From NCBI RefSeq assembly GCF_000772535.1, contig NZ_JSUM01000005.1:1-64000 (forward strand): 64,000 nt of DNA, given 5' to 3'. The translations under genes were made by a program, and so were the position numbers. This DNA comes from Chelonobacter oris. Lineage in GTDB: Bacteria > Pseudomonadota > Gammaproteobacteria > Enterobacterales > Pasteurellaceae. Under the pieces are notes generated by a model. The model ran no database searches, was not told the DNA's origin, and saw nothing but the letters and a program-made list of their open reading frames with translations. Of the stretch, positions 1-9,984 are shown one piece after another; the first letter of the stretch is position 1; every line of letters starts with the position of its first letter.

Positions 1-210
1 GGTGGTGTCAAACCGCACTTCCGGCGTATTCACCTGTTGCTGTCGTATCGCCGAAACCCGCTCCGTTTGACGTTTTTGCTGCCGTGCATCCGTTGCGATT
101 TGCGCTTGGTTTTGCGCCGCCTGTTGCGGGGGCGCCGCCTGAGAGATTAACGGTAATGCATAATATCCTAACCCCAATGCAATAAAAGAAAAACGCATTA
201 ATCGGAACAT
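1..210 (-). CDS. Partial gene: probable two-partner-secretion transporter (ShlB/FhaC/HecB type), N-terminus only
   Basis: Only the first 70 or so codons are present; the gene runs off the left edge. The visible protein starts with a signal peptide (basic start, hydrophobic stretch ending LISQA), followed by a Gln/Arg-rich linker and then VNTPEVRFDTT. A Gln-rich segment leading into a 'TPDVR'-like strand just before the first POTRA domain is typical of outer-membrane transporters that export and activate haemolysin/adhesin-type exoproteins; this family call is an inference from that short stretch. Three in-frame ATGs exist (243, 210, 198). A good promoter has its -10 box at 248-253, so transcription should start about at the 243 ATG; the 210 ATG, preceded by AGCAGG, is therefore preferred. 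It could instead be another secreted Gln-rich protein. Confidence 0.5.
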   Translation of the reverse strand, partial: MFRLMRFSFIALGLGYYALPLISQAAPPQQAAQNQAQIATDARQQKRQTERVSAIRQQQVNTPEVRFDTT

Positions 211-247
211 AATCGCCTGCTTGTCGAACAATGAAAATTTCATTGCG

Positions 248-275
248 ATTCTACGCTTATTGCAAACTGTGTAAA
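248..275 (-). promoter_or_regulatory. Promoter of the secretion-type gene
   Basis: Reading the minus strand, TTTACA (270-275) and TAGAAT (248-253) are separated by 16 bp, a near-consensus sigma-70 promoter. The start point would fall near 241. Confidence 0.5.
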
Positions 276-280
276 GCTTC

Positions 281-318
281 TGTCATTTGAAAAATGACAA
301 TATTTTGAAGCAGATCAA
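281..318 (-). promoter_or_regulatory. Two dyads upstream of the secretion-gene promoter
   Basis: 281-299 is an inverted repeat with 8-bp arms (TGTCATTT / AAATGACA, 3-bp loop) centred about 49 bp before the predicted start point. 305-318 reads TTGAAGCAGATCAA, one base off the FNR consensus TTGATN4ATCAA, and as TTTGA-N6-TCAAA it also has CRP-like spacing; it is centred near -70. The positions suit a repressor/activator pair, but the proteins involved are unknown. Confidence 0.35.
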
Positions 319-440
319 ATAAAATACCGCACTTTACTATCAAACCGGCACATTGCTATACAATCTCGTCGCATAGTAATGTCACACAACACAGCTTTCG
401 GAATTCTCCGCTTGTATATTTTGCCGGCGCTATTATTCTC

Positions 441-2270
441 TCAAGAGAATTTCAGCCGCTCGAATACCGTTTCCGCCATTTTGCGCGAGATACCGGGGAC
501 GGTTGCCAGCTCTTCGACGGTTGCGGATTTTACGCCCTGCATACCGCCCAGATATTTCAACAACGCTTGGCGGCGCTTACTGCCGATACCTTCGATCGAT
601 TCCAACCCGCTTCGGGCAAAGGCTTTTTGCCGCTTTTTACGGTGGCCGCCGATGGCATGGCGGTGGGATTCGTCACGGATATGTTGGATTAAATGCAGCG
701 CCGGACTATCCGCCGGCAAATGCAGCTCGCGATCCTGTTTGCTGATAATCAACGTTTCCAAGCCGGCTTTTCGCTCCACACCTTTGGCAACGCCGATCAA
801 TAACGGCTGTGTTTTATCCCACTCCACATTCAAGCCGGCAAAGACCGCCAAGGCTCGGTTCAGCTGCCCTTTACCGCCGTCAATAAAAATAATATCAGGG
901 ATTTTGTCGGCTTCCAGCGGTTTGTTATAGCGTTTCAGCAGGGCTTTCTCCATTGCCGCATAGTCATCGCCCGGTGTAATGCCGTCAATATTGAAACGAC
1001 GATAATCGGCTTTATACGGCCCGTCCCGATTGAAAACGACACAAGAAGCCACAGTTTGTTCGCCCATTGTGTGGCTGATGTCGAAACACTCCATGCGCCG
1101 AATCGACGTCAGCCCCAGCAATTCGCTCAACGCCTGATAGCGTTTTTTGATTCTGCCGCTTTGCTTCAGCTGATCGGTCAGGGCAATATCGGCATTGATT
1201 TGCGCCAGCTGCAAAAATTTGGACTGTTTGCCTTTTGCGTTGTCCTGAATCGTGACATGACAGCCCGCCTGTTCGCCCAACAGGGTTTCAAGTGCGGTTT
1301 TTTGTTGCAGTTGACGATTGGTGATGATTTTTTTCGGCATAGTGCGTCCTTGTCCGGCTTGCAGGTAAAATTGACCGAAAAAGGTTTCACTGACTTCGTC
1401 AAGTGCGGTATGGCTCGGTATTTTCGGAAAATAGCTACGACTGCCGAGCACTTTGCCTTGCCGGATAAACATCACATGAATACAGGCGATGCCGTGTTGG
1501 TAGGCAATGGCGATAATATCCAGATCTTCGGTGTCTTGATTGGAGATCATTTGCTTTTCGGTCACGGCACGCACCGCCTGAATTTGATCACGGTATGCCG
1601 CCGCTTTTTCAAAATCCCATTGGGCGCTTGCCTGTTCCATTTGTGTAACCAAGTGCTGCAACACTTGCTGATCCTTGCCCTGCAAAAACAGACGCACATA
1701 ACCCACTTGCCGTTGATATTCCTCGTCGCTGACATAGCCGCTGACACAAGGTGCGCAACAACGCCCGATTTGATATTGCAGGCAAGGGCGAGAGCGGTTG
1801 CGGTATGTCGTATCTTCACATTGCCGTACCGGAAAAAGCTTTTGGATCAGCGACAAGGTTTCGCGCACAGCACCGGCATTGGGATAAGGGCCGAAATAAT
1901 CGCCTGTAATTTTGTGGCTGCCGCGAAAAGCCGTCAGGCGCGGATGCCGTTCTTTCGTCAGCAAAATAAACGGATAAGACTTGTCGTCCCGTAGTAAGAC
2001 ATTGTATTTCGGCTGATATTTTTTGATGTAGTTGTGTTCGAGCAACAGCGCTTCAGTTTCCGAACGAGTAACGGTGACGTCAATTTGTGCAATCTGCGCC
2101 ACCAGCGCTTCCGTTTTTTTGCCGGACACGTTTTTACGAAAATAACTGGAAAGACGCTTTTTCAGATCTTTCGCCTTACCGACATAGATGACGGTGTTTT
2201 TATCATCATACATTCGGTACACCCCTGGTTCAGAGGTCACTTCGGCAAGAAATCGTTTGGCATCGAACAT
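441..2270 (-). CDS. uvrC: UvrABC system protein C (excinuclease subunit)
   Basis: Makes both incisions flanking a DNA lesion during nucleotide excision repair, after UvrA and UvrB have loaded. The 609-residue protein is full length. It has an N-terminal GIY-YIG nuclease domain (about 14-92, with GVYRMYDD and [13 protein letters not shown]), a UVR segment that contacts UvrB (about 205-238, [12 protein letters not shown]), the RNase H-like 5' nuclease core with ECFDISH near residue 394, and helix-hairpin-helix motifs at the C-terminus (about 555-605). It is the last gene of the minus-strand run from comEC. A probable terminator (2306-2341) separates it from the yidB-like gene, so it may have its own promoter in the short gap. 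The 3' part of uvrA is at the other end of the window. Confidence 0.97.
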   Translation of the reverse strand: MFDAKRFLAEVTSEPGVYRMYDDKNTVIYVGKAKDLKKRLSSYFRKNVSGKKTEALVAQIAQIDVTVTRSETEALLLEHNYIKKYQPKYNVLLRDDKSYPFILLTKERHPRLTAFRGSHKITGDYFGPYPNAGAVRETLSLIQKLFPVRQCEDTTYRNRSRPCLQYQIGRCCAPCVSGYVSDEEYQRQVGYVRLFLQGKDQQVLQHLVTQMEQASAQWDFEKAAAYRDQIQAVRAVTEKQMISNQDTEDLDIIAIAYQHGIACIHVMFIRQGKVLGSRSYFPKIPSHTALDEVSETFFGQFYLQAGQGRTMPKKIITNRQLQQKTALETLLGEQAGCHVTIQDNAKGKQSKFLQLAQINADIALTDQLKQSGRIKKRYQALSELLGLTSIRRMECFDISHTMGEQTVASCVVFNRDGPYKADYRRFNIDGITPGDDYAAMEKALLKRYNKPLEADKIPDIIFIDGGKGQLNRALAVFAGLNVEWDKTQPLLIGVAKGVERKAGLETLIISKQDRELHLPADSPALHLIQHIRDESHRHAIGGHRKKRQKAFARSGLESIEGIGSKRRQALLKYLGGMQGVKSATVEELATVPGISRKMAETVFERLKFS

Positions 2271-2305
2271 CGGACGGCGCTCTATCTTAGAAAGGAATCG
2301 ACGGG

Positions 2306-2341
2306 AAAAATCGGTGGGTTACGCAGGGCTTCGCCCACCTT
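2306..2341 (-). terminator. Probable terminator of the yidB-like gene
   Basis: On the minus strand GGTGGG (2334-2339) pairs with CCCACC (2313-2318) and is followed by a run of five T (2306-2310). An alternative inner hairpin GGGC-gaa-GCCC lies within it. Confidence 0.5.
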
Positions 2342-2355
2342 AATAGAAAAATCAA

Positions 2356-2772
2356 TTATTTCAAAAAGCTGTTCAGTACCGACTGAATGCCTTTCGACAA
2401 TAAATCCCCGTCGGCATTGTTATCCAGTGCGCCGTTCGGGCTTAATTTGTCTACAATTTGTGGCAAAAATTGGGAAAGCAGATCCGACGCTTCCGCTTCG
2501 TCTTTAACACCGGCTTGCTGTGCCGCTTGCTGCAACTCCTGTTTACCGAACACATCTTCGACCTGTGTCGGCGAAATACTTTTGTTTTCTCCCGTTCCCA
2601 GCCAAGACTGCAACAAATCGTCCAGCCCGCCTTGTTGGAATTTTGCCAAAATGCCCTGAATCCCGCCTTGGGAAGACAGCAATGCATTAATTATCGCCAT
2701 CGCCTGACTTTGTTTGCCGGCTTCCCCGCCCAACACACCTGAAACCACCGAACCTAAAATTTTATCTAACAT
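2356..2772 (-). CDS. YidB-like DUF937 family protein
   Basis: A 138-residue protein beginning MLDKILGSVVSGVLGG, with Gly-rich, helix-breaking segments, ISPTQVEDVFG, and a C-terminal LLSQFLPQIVDKLSPNG. This pattern matches the DUF937 / YidB family of small soluble bacterial proteins. Its molecular function is not established. It lies 15 bp after kdsB in the same direction and may be co-transcribed with the lipid A/Kdo genes, but the family itself is not known to act in LPS synthesis. The start is supported by AGGAAC about 6 bp upstream. Confidence 0.8.
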   Translation of the reverse strand: MLDKILGSVVSGVLGGEAGKQSQAMAIINALLSSQGGIQGILAKFQQGGLDDLLQSWLGTGENKSISPTQVEDVFGKQELQQAAQQAGVKDEAEASDLLSQFLPQIVDKLSPNGALDNNADGDLLSKGIQSVLNSFLK

Positions 2773-2787
2773 AGTTTGTTCCTGAAA

Positions 2788-3567
2788 TTACTGAGTTAAA
2801 ATTTGACGAACTTTTTCCAGATCATCAAACGTATCCACACCGACCGCCGGCACTTCTTTTGCCAACGCCAGATGAATTTTCTCGCCGTACCACAACACCC
2901 GCAATTGTTCCAGTGATTCAACCTGTTCAAGTGCGGTCGGCTGCCATTCGACATATTGTTGAATAAAGCCGGCACGATAAGCATATAAGCCGATATGGCG
3001 CAAATAACCGATTTTTGCCAAATCCAGTTCCGTTTCACGGATGTCGCCTTTTTTCAGCGCTGCAAATTGATCGCGATCCCAAGGGATCGCCGCTCTTGAG
3101 AAATACAGTACAAATCCTTGCCGATCGGTCAACACTTTGACGACATTCGGGTTGAATAGTTCGTCCGCTTCTTCGATTTTCACCGCCAATGTTGCCATTT
3201 TGACCGGGTTGTTTGCCAGATTTTCCGCAACCTGACGAATAATCGCAGGCGGAATCAACGGTTCGTCGCCCTGTACGTTCACGATAATTTCATCGTCCGC
3301 CATGCCTGTTTTGGCGACGACTTCCGCCAAACGTTCGGTTCCCGAATTATGCTCGGCCGCCGTCATGCACACCTCTGCGCCAAACGCTTGGGCAACGGCG
3401 GCCACTTCATCATGATCGGTGGCGACGATAATCCGTTTTGCCCCTGATTTTTTCGCTTGTTCCCAAACATGCCGAATCATCGGTTTTCCGGCGATATCCG
3501 CCAACGGCTTGCCCGGCAAACGGGAAGATGCATAACGGGCGGGAATAATCACGCTGAATGTTACCAT
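2788..3567 (-). CDS. kdsB: 3-deoxy-manno-octulosonate cytidylyltransferase (CMP-Kdo synthetase)
   Basis: Activates Kdo with CTP to CMP-Kdo, the donor used to attach Kdo to lipid A. The 259 residues include the N-terminal nucleotide-binding signature [27 protein letters not shown], and [11 protein letters not shown], where the Asp takes part in metal and sugar binding. It sits two bases after ycaR and in the same run as lpxK and msbA, so the three lipid A / lipooligosaccharide steps (Kdo activation, 4'-phosphorylation, export) are grouped. Start ATG at 3567. Confidence 0.97.
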   Translation of the reverse strand: MVTFSVIIPARYASSRLPGKPLADIAGKPMIRHVWEQAKKSGAKRIIVATDHDEVAAVAQAFGAEVCMTAAEHNSGTERLAEVVAKTGMADDEIIVNVQGDEPLIPPAIIRQVAENLANNPVKMATLAVKIEEADELFNPNVVKVLTDRQGFVLYFSRAAIPWDRDQFAALKKGDIRETELDLAKIGYLRHIGLYAYRAGFIQQYVEWQPTALEQVESLEQLRVLWYGEKIHLALAKEVPAVGVDTFDDLEKVRQILTQ

Positions 3568-3569
3568 AT

Positions 3570-3752
3570 TTATGACTCCTTCTGATTGTCGTTCAACGCG
3601 ACACCGCTCTCCGGCAGCAACACCGGAATACCGTTTCGGATCGGATATGACAAATGCTCATATTCGCAAATTAAACGCTGATTTTCTTTGTCATACTGTA
3701 ACTTGGCATGACAGCGGGGACAGGCGATAACCTGTAAAATCTTATTGTTCAC
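3570..3752 (-). CDS. ycaR: Trm112-like zinc-ribbon protein YcaR
   Basis: A 60-residue protein of the UPF0434/Trm112 family: [18 protein letters not shown] with a CPRC pair, then [21 protein letters not shown]. Bacterial members are small zinc-ribbon-like proteins whose partner is not well established. The same order lpxK-ycaR-kdsB is found in E. coli. The start is GTG at 3752, inside the end of lpxK (11-bp overlap), with GAGG six bases upstream, which suggests translational coupling. Confidence 0.9.
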   Translation of the reverse strand: MNNKILQVIACPRCHAKLQYDKENQRLICEYEHLSYPIRNGIPVLLPESGVALNDNQKES

Positions 3753-4734
3753 CGTTCACCTCTTGCATAATTTTTTCGATTAACCCGTTGATTGTCGGCT
3801 GAAGTTGCGCTTCTACCGGCACATACCACCAGTTTGCCCGCGCAAAGCGGCTGCATTTTACCGCATCTTTTTCAGTCATAAACAACGGTTGCCGTGCGGT
3901 TGCCAGCGCCGCCAGTTTTTCTTCGGAAAACTGAGCATGATCGACAAACGCTTTCTGTTTGACCACGTTAAACTGCTTTTTTTTCAACATATTAAAAAAG
4001 CGCTGCGGATTCCCGATGGCTGCCATCGCTACAATCGGTTGTGCAATAAATTCGCTTAACGGGCGTTCTTCCTGAGTTAACAGATTTACCGCTACTTCCG
4101 CTTGCAGGCGCATTTCAATTTCCCCTGCCTGTGCGTTATCACCGTTGCAAACCACCGCGTCTACCCCTTTCAAACGGTTCGGCAATTCACGCAGCGGCCC
4201 TGCCGGCAGTAAAAAACCGTTGCCGAAGCGCCGCTGCCCGTCGATCACCGCCACTTCAATATCACGCTGTAATGCATAATGCTGCAAGCCGTCGTCACTG
4301 AGGATCACATCAATATGATAGGCCTTATTCAACAATGAGATGCTCTGGCGGCGATCGGGAGAGATGGCAATCCCGGCACCGGTGCGGCGTGCGATTAGTA
4401 CCGGCTCGTCACCGACTTCCGCCGGATCGGAATCGGCACTGACCAGCAGCGGATACTGCTTTGCCCGATCGCTGCCGGGTGCGTAACCACGGGAAATAAT
4501 CCCGACTTTCAGCCCGCGTTGCTGTAATTGGCGCGCCAACCAAATGGTAAACGGCGTTTTACCGTTGCCGCCGACCGACAAATTCCCGATAACCACTACC
4601 GGCACGGGCGCTTTCCAAGATTTAAACAGCCCGATACGGTAAGCGAAACGGCGAAGTGCGGTTACGCCCCAAAACAGTAATGCCAGTGGGGAAAGCAACC
4701 AAGCCGGAATACCTTTTTGATACCAAAAATTCAT
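3742..4734 (-). CDS. lpxK: Tetraacyldisaccharide 4'-kinase
   Basis: Phosphorylates the 4' position of the lipid A disaccharide precursor at the inner membrane. The 330-residue protein starts [10 protein letters not shown] and has an N-terminal hydrophobic helix (about 12-28), then the P-loop-like stretch [18 protein letters not shown] (about 46-63), [19 protein letters not shown] and MTEKDAVKC near the C-terminus, all typical of LpxK. The open frame extends 55 codons further upstream, but that part overlaps msbA; the ATG at 4734 matches the family's usual start. It follows msbA by 19 bp and overlaps ycaR. Confidence 0.96.
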   Translation of the reverse strand: MNFWYQKGIPAWLLSPLALLFWGVTALRRFAYRIGLFKSWKAPVPVVVIGNLSVGGNGKTPFTIWLARQLQQRGLKVGIISRGYAPGSDRAKQYPLLVSADSDPAEVGDEPVLIARRTGAGIAISPDRRQSISLLNKAYHIDVILSDDGLQHYALQRDIEVAVIDGQRRFGNGFLLPAGPLRELPNRLKGVDAVVCNGDNAQAGEIEMRLQAEVAVNLLTQEERPLSEFIAQPIVAMAAIGNPQRFFNMLKKKQFNVVKQKAFVDHAQFSEEKLAALATARQPLFMTEKDAVKCSRFARANWWYVPVEAQLQPTINGLIEKIMQEVNGEQ

Positions 4735-4753
4735 CTTTGCGTCCTTTCGCTGC

Positions 4754-6502
4754 TTATTGGCTGAACTGCAATTTGTGCAATTGCGAATAGGCATTACCGT
4801 CCGCCAATAATTGGTTATGCGTACCTCGTTCGATAACCTGCCCGTGATCAACCACCAAAATTTCATCGGCATTTTCAATGGTGGATAAACGGTGGGCAAT
4901 CACAATAATGGTGCGATTGTTGCGCAACTCGTCAATTGCCGCTTGAATGGCACGCTCCGACTCGGTATCCAGTGCCGACGTCGCCTCATCGAGGATCAAT
5001 ACCGTCGCATTGCGTAACAGTGCTCTGGCAATGGCCAAACGCTGCCGTTGTCCGCCCGACAACATCACACCGTTTTCGCCGATTTCAGTATCCATGCCTT
5101 GCGGCAGACTTTCGATAAACTCCAGTGCGTGCGCCGCCCTTGCCGCTTCGACAATCTGTTCGCGGCTGTATTTTTCGGTTGCCGCATAGGCAATATTATT
5201 GGCAACGGTATCATTAAACAGATGCACCTGCTGCGACACCACGGCACAGTGAGTGCGCAAATTCGCTAAGGTATAATGTTTGATATTCACATTGTCCAAC
5301 AAAATCTCGCCTTGCTCGACATCATAAAAACGGGTTAACAGATTGGCAATCGTCGATTTACCCGAACCCGAACGCCCGACCAGCGCCACCGTGCTGCCGG
5401 CCTTGACCTCAAACGAAACGTCTTGCAATACATTTTGTTCTTTGCCCTGATAATGGAAAGAGACATTGTTAAAACACACATTGCCGTCCACTTTATCTTT
5501 TTCCAATGTACCTTGATCGTTTTCCGTCGGTAAATCCATAATCGAAAACAGGGTTTGACAGGCGGCCATTCCCCGTTGAAATTGGGCATTGACATTGGTC
5601 AGCGATTTTAGCGGTTTCATCATCGCCAACATGGAAGAGAACACCACCGTAAATGCCCCCGCCGTCAAGTTTTGGCTCATAATGCTCGGCATGGTCGCCA
5701 AATACAGCACGATTGCCAAGGCAAACGAGGCGATAATCTGCACCACCGGATCGGAAATCGCCGATGCCATCATCATTTTCATACCTTTGCGGCGCATATC
5801 GTTACTGACATGGTTAAAGCGCTGTTCTTCCACTTTTTGCCCGCCGAACGACAACACGACTTTATGCCCCTTCAGCATTTGTTCGGCTGATGAAGTCAGT
5901 TCCCCCATTGAGGTTTGCATATTTTTGCTTAGACGGCGGAAATGTTTGGAAACGATTCGAATCAACACCGCAATGATCGGGCCGATAACAAACAGCACGA
6001 CCGACAGCTGCCAACTGGTATAAATCATCACGCCCAACAACGAAAGCAGATACGCACCTTCACGCACAATGGTCACCAACGCACCGGACGCCGAAGACGC
6101 CACCTGTTCGGAATCATATGTGATCCGAGACAGCAGTTTGCCGGAAGAATTATTGTCGAAAAACGTCACCGGCATATACATCATGTGCTTAAATAAACGG
6201 CGGCGCATCGTCATGATGACTTTGCCCGAAACCCACGCCAAACAATAAGTTGACACAAAATTGCTCAAGCCGCGGAAGAAAATCAGCACGACCACCAACA
6301 CCGCCATCAGCTTCAAGAAATCGGTATCGGCTTTTCCGAAACCGTCATCCAGTAACGGCTTCAACATTGAAATCAGACCCGCATCGGTCAACGCATTGAT
6401 AATCAGGGCAATCGCCGCCACAATTAATCCGGATTTGAACGGCAAAATCATCGGCCAAAGGCGTTTAAATGTTTTGGCTGTTGAGAAATCTTTATCTTCC
6501 AT
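4754..6502 (-). CDS. msbA: Lipid A export ATP-binding/permease protein MsbA
   Basis: Half-transporter that flips core-lipid A across the inner membrane. In 582 residues it has six membrane helices in the first 320, then one ABC domain with Walker [10 protein letters not shown] (about 378), signature [15 protein letters not shown] (about 480) and Walker [13 protein letters not shown]. This is full length for MsbA. It is placed between comEC and lpxK as in H. influenzae. The gap to comEC is 50 bp, so transcription may come from comEC, from its own promoter, or both; the gene is essential in related species, which argues for a promoter independent of competence. Confidence 0.97.
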   Translation of the reverse strand: MEDKDFSTAKTFKRLWPMILPFKSGLIVAAIALIINALTDAGLISMLKPLLDDGFGKADTDFLKLMAVLVVVLIFFRGLSNFVSTYCLAWVSGKVIMTMRRRLFKHMMYMPVTFFDNNSSGKLLSRITYDSEQVASSASGALVTIVREGAYLLSLLGVMIYTSWQLSVVLFVIGPIIAVLIRIVSKHFRRLSKNMQTSMGELTSSAEQMLKGHKVVLSFGGQKVEEQRFNHVSNDMRRKGMKMMMASAISDPVVQIIASFALAIVLYLATMPSIMSQNLTAGAFTVVFSSMLAMMKPLKSLTNVNAQFQRGMAACQTLFSIMDLPTENDQGTLEKDKVDGNVCFNNVSFHYQGKEQNVLQDVSFEVKAGSTVALVGRSGSGKSTIANLLTRFYDVEQGEILLDNVNIKHYTLANLRTHCAVVSQQVHLFNDTVANNIAYAATEKYSREQIVEAARAAHALEFIESLPQGMDTEIGENGVMLSGGQRQRLAIARALLRNATVLILDEATSALDTESERAIQAAIDELRNNRTIIVIAHRLSTIENADEILVVDHGQVIERGTHNQLLADGNAYSQLHKLQFSQ

Positions 6503-6552
6503 TAATCATAGTCCATCGCTCTGTCGAACGGTAATGAAAACGCTAAATGGGC

Positions 6553-8898
6553 TTATTCTAACTGTATTTCCTTTTCTAAGCCAATAATTATCTGATACCA
6601 AGGGCTTAAGCGGTTTCGCGCCGTTGAAATTCGCCAACGGCCGTTGCGCACATCAATACTGATTTGCCCGTCAAGTGCGGTATTGTAGACCGCACTTGAT
6701 GTCTGTTTCAGCCGTTGGATCACCTCGTTATGCGGAAATCCCCATTGATTATGCAGACTGCTGGAAATCAGTGCCGCCGTCGGCTGCAATTTTGCCAGCC
6801 AAAGCCAACCGGTCGAACCGTTACTGCCGTGATGGCCGACTTGCAACCAGTCTATTTTGCCGATATCCGCCGCAATCCGGTTCTCTACGTGAATATCAAT
6901 ATCACCGCTCAATACAAAGCGGAGATGATCCCGACTGACCAGTAAAACACAGGAATCTCGATTTTTTGCCACATCGGAAATCGTCTGCGGTGCCAATGCC
7001 CGAAACTGAAATCCTTGCCATTGCCAATATTCGCCCTGTCGGCAATATCGGGAATGTGTCGCACCGTATCCACGATTCGAGGCGCGCACCAACAGCGCAT
7101 TTGGAAACGCACGGCGTAAATCCGCAACACCGCCGGCATGATCGTTGTCATCGTGGCTGACAATCAATTGCTCGAGCTGTAATCCGTTGCGCCGCAAATA
7201 GGGTAAAATTTCTGCTTCCGCCATACTGCCGCCCTGCCACGACTGCCCGCTGTCGAACAAGACCGCTTTATTTCCACGGATAATCAGGGTCGCCAGCCCT
7301 TGTCCGACATCCAACATCACCAGCCGCCAGTCCGGTTTCTGCCGCGTTTGCGCTACCGACAATATCAAACCGACACTCAAGATCAGTCCGCATAATGCCG
7401 TACGATAGCCGTTGCTTTGTGTCGTCGACACTTTTTCTTTATCTCGTCGTAAAGTGCGGTACGCCGATAATAACAATAATACCGCCGCACAACCGCCCGA
7501 CACGATCCACTGCTGTTGATATGACAGCGCTAAATAGTGATTCGGCAACCATTGCAAAACGGTAAAACTCTGCACAAGGATAAAATCAATCGGCTCCCAG
7601 CCAAAACCGATCCCAAACAGCTGTAACAAAATTAACGGCACCAAAACCATACCGAAAAGCGGGACTAAAACCAAATTACTGAGAAATGTACCGAGCGGAA
7701 CCGCCTGAAAAATCAGCACTTGTAACGGGGTAAATAGCAACAGCAAGCCGAATTGCAAATGAACCAATGCCGCCAAGCGATAAACGAAAGCAGGTAAGAC
7801 CTGTTTTAATGAACGCCCCTGCCACTGTAAACGAGTGAGCGGGAAAAAACGATAATAAAAACAAAGCACGGCAACCGCTCCACACGACAGCCAAAAACTT
7901 TCATTTAAAACACTTAACGGATCAAGCCAACTTAGCCAAGCAACCAGCAGCAACAGCAATTTCCACGGCGGCAGGTAAATACGGCAAAACATCAGCAGCA
8001 ACCAAAAACCATAACCCCACAATGCCCGTTGGGTCGGAATTAAAAAATCAGCCAGATACGCATAGAAAACTGCCGCCGCCAGCGCCGCCAAGTGCGGTAA
8101 ATGATAAGAGAGGTAACGAGACGGCAGCACGATCTGACAAAGGCGAACCAGCCCCCATGCTAATCCTGCGACCAAACCGATATGTAAGCCGGAAATAGCG
8201 ATTAAATGCGCAGTGCCGCTTTCACGGAAATCTCGCCAGTCCTCATCGTTAAGCCACGCCCGTTCGCCGAAAGCCAGCGCCAAAATCACGCCCTGATAAC
8301 GCAGCTTGTCCGTTTGGGCAATCACCTGTTGCAGTTTTTGTTGCCGCCAATCCGACTTCCGCTGTTGCCACTCCCCTTGCTTAAGGGTTGCCGAGGCCAA
8401 AACCGATTGCGACAATAACCAGCGCTGGCGGTTAAAGCCGCCTTCGTTCAGGCGTGAACTGAGAGGGCGCAACGACAGCTTCACCCGCCAAATATCACCC
8501 AAGTGCGGTTCTTGCGGCAATTGCCAATTCAGCTGAATTTTTACCCTGCCTAACTGATATTCGGTTAAATCGACCCTAGCCACGACTTGTGGATTCTCTT
8601 TTATCCGCCGCAGCCCGATAACCTCAAGCTCAGTATCAATAACAGTCCGGCGCAACTCGGCTATTTTTTCCGCATCGCGTAATACTGCGACGAGCTGCCC
8701 TTGCAAATAACCGCTAAACAGCAGCAAACTACACAACCACCATAACCAAGTGCGGTATCGGCGGGAAAAAACGGTTGTCGCCAATACAAATACTGAAGCG
8801 CCCATCAATACCGGCTGGTAATCAAGCCAATCTGCCGGCATAAAGAAGATTTGACTCAGGCTTAACAGCCAGCAAATAGCCAGATGGTTCAATTTCAT
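6553..8898 (-). CDS. comEC: Competence protein ComEC/Rec2, inner-membrane DNA channel
   Basis: Carries single-stranded DNA across the inner membrane during natural transformation. The 781-residue protein starts MKLNHLAICWLLSLSQIF. It has N-terminal membrane helices, an OB-like periplasmic part (about 75-170), the ComEC competence domain with GTAHLIAISGLHIGL (about 230), more membrane helices, and a C-terminal metallo-beta-lactamase-like domain (LDVGQGLATLI; VSHDDNDHAGGV; GHHGSNGSTGW). The frame stays open upstream to 9000, but that part holds a regulatory palindrome, so the ATG at 8898 was chosen; it gives a length close to H. influenzae Rec2. Six uptake cores lie within the gene, two as an inverted pair (6671-6699). 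Confidence 0.95.
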   Translation of the reverse strand: MKLNHLAICWLLSLSQIFFMPADWLDYQPVLMGASVFVLATTVFSRRYRTWLWWLCSLLLFSGYLQGQLVAVLRDAEKIAELRRTVIDTELEVIGLRRIKENPQVVARVDLTEYQLGRVKIQLNWQLPQEPHLGDIWRVKLSLRPLSSRLNEGGFNRQRWLLSQSVLASATLKQGEWQQRKSDWRQQKLQQVIAQTDKLRYQGVILALAFGERAWLNDEDWRDFRESGTAHLIAISGLHIGLVAGLAWGLVRLCQIVLPSRYLSYHLPHLAALAAAVFYAYLADFLIPTQRALWGYGFWLLLMFCRIYLPPWKLLLLLVAWLSWLDPLSVLNESFWLSCGAVAVLCFYYRFFPLTRLQWQGRSLKQVLPAFVYRLAALVHLQFGLLLLFTPLQVLIFQAVPLGTFLSNLVLVPLFGMVLVPLILLQLFGIGFGWEPIDFILVQSFTVLQWLPNHYLALSYQQQWIVSGGCAAVLLLLSAYRTLRRDKEKVSTTQSNGYRTALCGLILSVGLILSVAQTRQKPDWRLVMLDVGQGLATLIIRGNKAVLFDSGQSWQGGSMAEAEILPYLRRNGLQLEQLIVSHDDNDHAGGVADLRRAFPNALLVRASNRGYGATHSRYCRQGEYWQWQGFQFRALAPQTISDVAKNRDSCVLLVSRDHLRFVLSGDIDIHVENRIAADIGKIDWLQVGHHGSNGSTGWLWLAKLQPTAALISSSLHNQWGFPHNEVIQRLKQTSSAVYNTALDGQISIDVRNGRWRISTARNRLSPWYQIIIGLEKEIQLE

Positions 8899-8975
8899 CA
8901 ATCCGCTCGCCTCAAGTGGAATACCGGAAATGATTGTGAAACAAACATTGCCGCCACCATAACCCGCCTGATTAT

Positions 8976-8997
8976 TTTTGCGATCCGGATCGCAAAA
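8976..8997 (-). promoter_or_regulatory. CRP-S (Sxy/TfoX-dependent) competence regulatory site of comEC
   Basis: A perfect 22-bp palindrome whose half-site is TTTTGCGATCC. The TTGCGATC..GATCGCAA core is the hallmark of the CRP-S sites that control the competence regulon in H. influenzae, where rec2 is a member. It is centred 88 bp upstream of the comEC ATG, leaving room for a class II promoter (start near 8945). Confidence 0.9.
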
Positions 8998-9236
8998 CAT
9001 GGATTTTTTTTACCTTTTTAACCATTTGTTTTTTAATGTCTTTATTCGAATGGCTAAAAATCATACCGCCGCAACCTGCTTTTTATTTGCCAAAAGAATT
9101 AACATCTGCTATTTATATCGCCTTTAAAATCGTCTCAATTTTTAACAATCTAACTTTTTTACTTTTTCGACTAAAACAATCGGGTAATTTTCACGTTGTT
9201 GATGCAGTATGAAATTATCTTGTAGGGGAGAACATC

Positions 9237-9686
9237 ATGAGTGCAGTAGCTCCAAAAACATCTTTGAGTCTGTTGGCTTTGGCCGGTGTCGATGCTTATC
9301 AGGAGCAGGACGGTGAAGAATATATGAATGAAAAACAACTTCTTCATTTCAGAAAAATCTTGACCGCATGGCGTGAACAAATTGTCAACGAAGCCGGTAA
9401 AACCGTGGCGCAAATGCAAGACGAAGCGGCAAATTTCCCTGATCCGGCCGACCGCGCCACACAAGAAGAAGAGTTCAGTCTGGTATTGAGAAACCGCGAT
9501 CGCGAGCGTAAATTGCTGAAAAAAATCGATCACACGCTGGCGAAACTGGACACCGGCGATTTCGGCTATTGTGAATCCTGCGGTGTGGAAATCGGTATCC
9601 GCCGTCTGGAAGCACGACCGACAGCCGATTTGTGCATCGATTGTAAAACCTTGGCTGAAATCCGCGAGAAACAAACCTCAAAATAA
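9237..9686 (+). CDS. dksA: RNA polymerase-binding transcription factor DksA
   Basis: Binds in the secondary channel of RNA polymerase and, with ppGpp, adjusts rRNA and amino-acid promoter activity. The 149 residues include a coiled coil with the tip motif [11 protein letters not shown] (about 75-85) and a C4 zinc finger, CESCG...CIDCK (about 115-140). The adjacency to comEC-msbA-lpxK-kdsB on the opposite strand matches H. influenzae. The first 25 residues are loosely conserved in the family; an internal Met at codon 30 is a less likely start because the ATG at 9237 has GGGGAG upstream. Confidence 0.96.
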   Translation: MSAVAPKTSLSLLALAGVDAYQEQDGEEYMNEKQLLHFRKILTAWREQIVNEAGKTVAQMQDEAANFPDPADRATQEEEFSLVLRNRDRERKLLKKIDHTLAKLDTGDFGYCESCGVEIGIRRLEARPTADLCIDCKTLAEIREKQTSK

Positions 9687-9739
9687 TACATGACAGACTA
9701 CTTATTCTGAATCATCAGAAAAGCCTGTAAAACCGGAGT

Positions 9740-9774
9740 GGCGCTTGTTTTATCGATATTCAAGCGCCGTTTTT
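9740..9774 (+). terminator. Terminator of dksA
   Basis: GGCGCTTG (9740-9747) and CAAGCGCC (9761-9768) form an 8-bp stem, followed by GTTTTT. Confidence 0.75.
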
Positions 9775-9883
9775 CAATTGTTTTCTCTGTTGAATGTCCA
9801 ACTATCTCCCTATCCCCGATAATAATAATTCCAGTCTTATGACCGTGAATAAAATCGAAAATCAAACAATAGCCGCATAAAAA

Positions 9884-9927
9884 AACCGCACTTGTCGGTT
9901 CAAATCCTAAAGTGCGGTTGTGTTTTT
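9884..9927. terminator. Inverted uptake-sequence pair between dksA and gltA
   Basis: AACCGCACTT (9884-9893) faces AAGTGCGGTT (9910-9919), with A residues before and T residues after, so it can end transcription from both convergent genes. Facing uptake sequences used as intergenic stem-loops are well known in Haemophilus. Confidence 0.7.
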
Positions 9928-9984
9928 TCTCAATGCCGTCTACGTATCAGGTCAATCCGTTAACAGCCATGCCGAGCATAGCAA

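Noticed and set aside
1056-1994. 312-codon open frame on the plus strand inside uvrC
   Set aside because: It lies wholly antisense to uvrC and its protein has no recognisable domain; long antisense frames are common over conserved genes with this codon use.
8899-9000. Longer comEC start within the open frame
   Set aside because: The extra 34 codons run through the CRP-S palindrome and the predicted transcription start, so they cannot be translated from this promoter.
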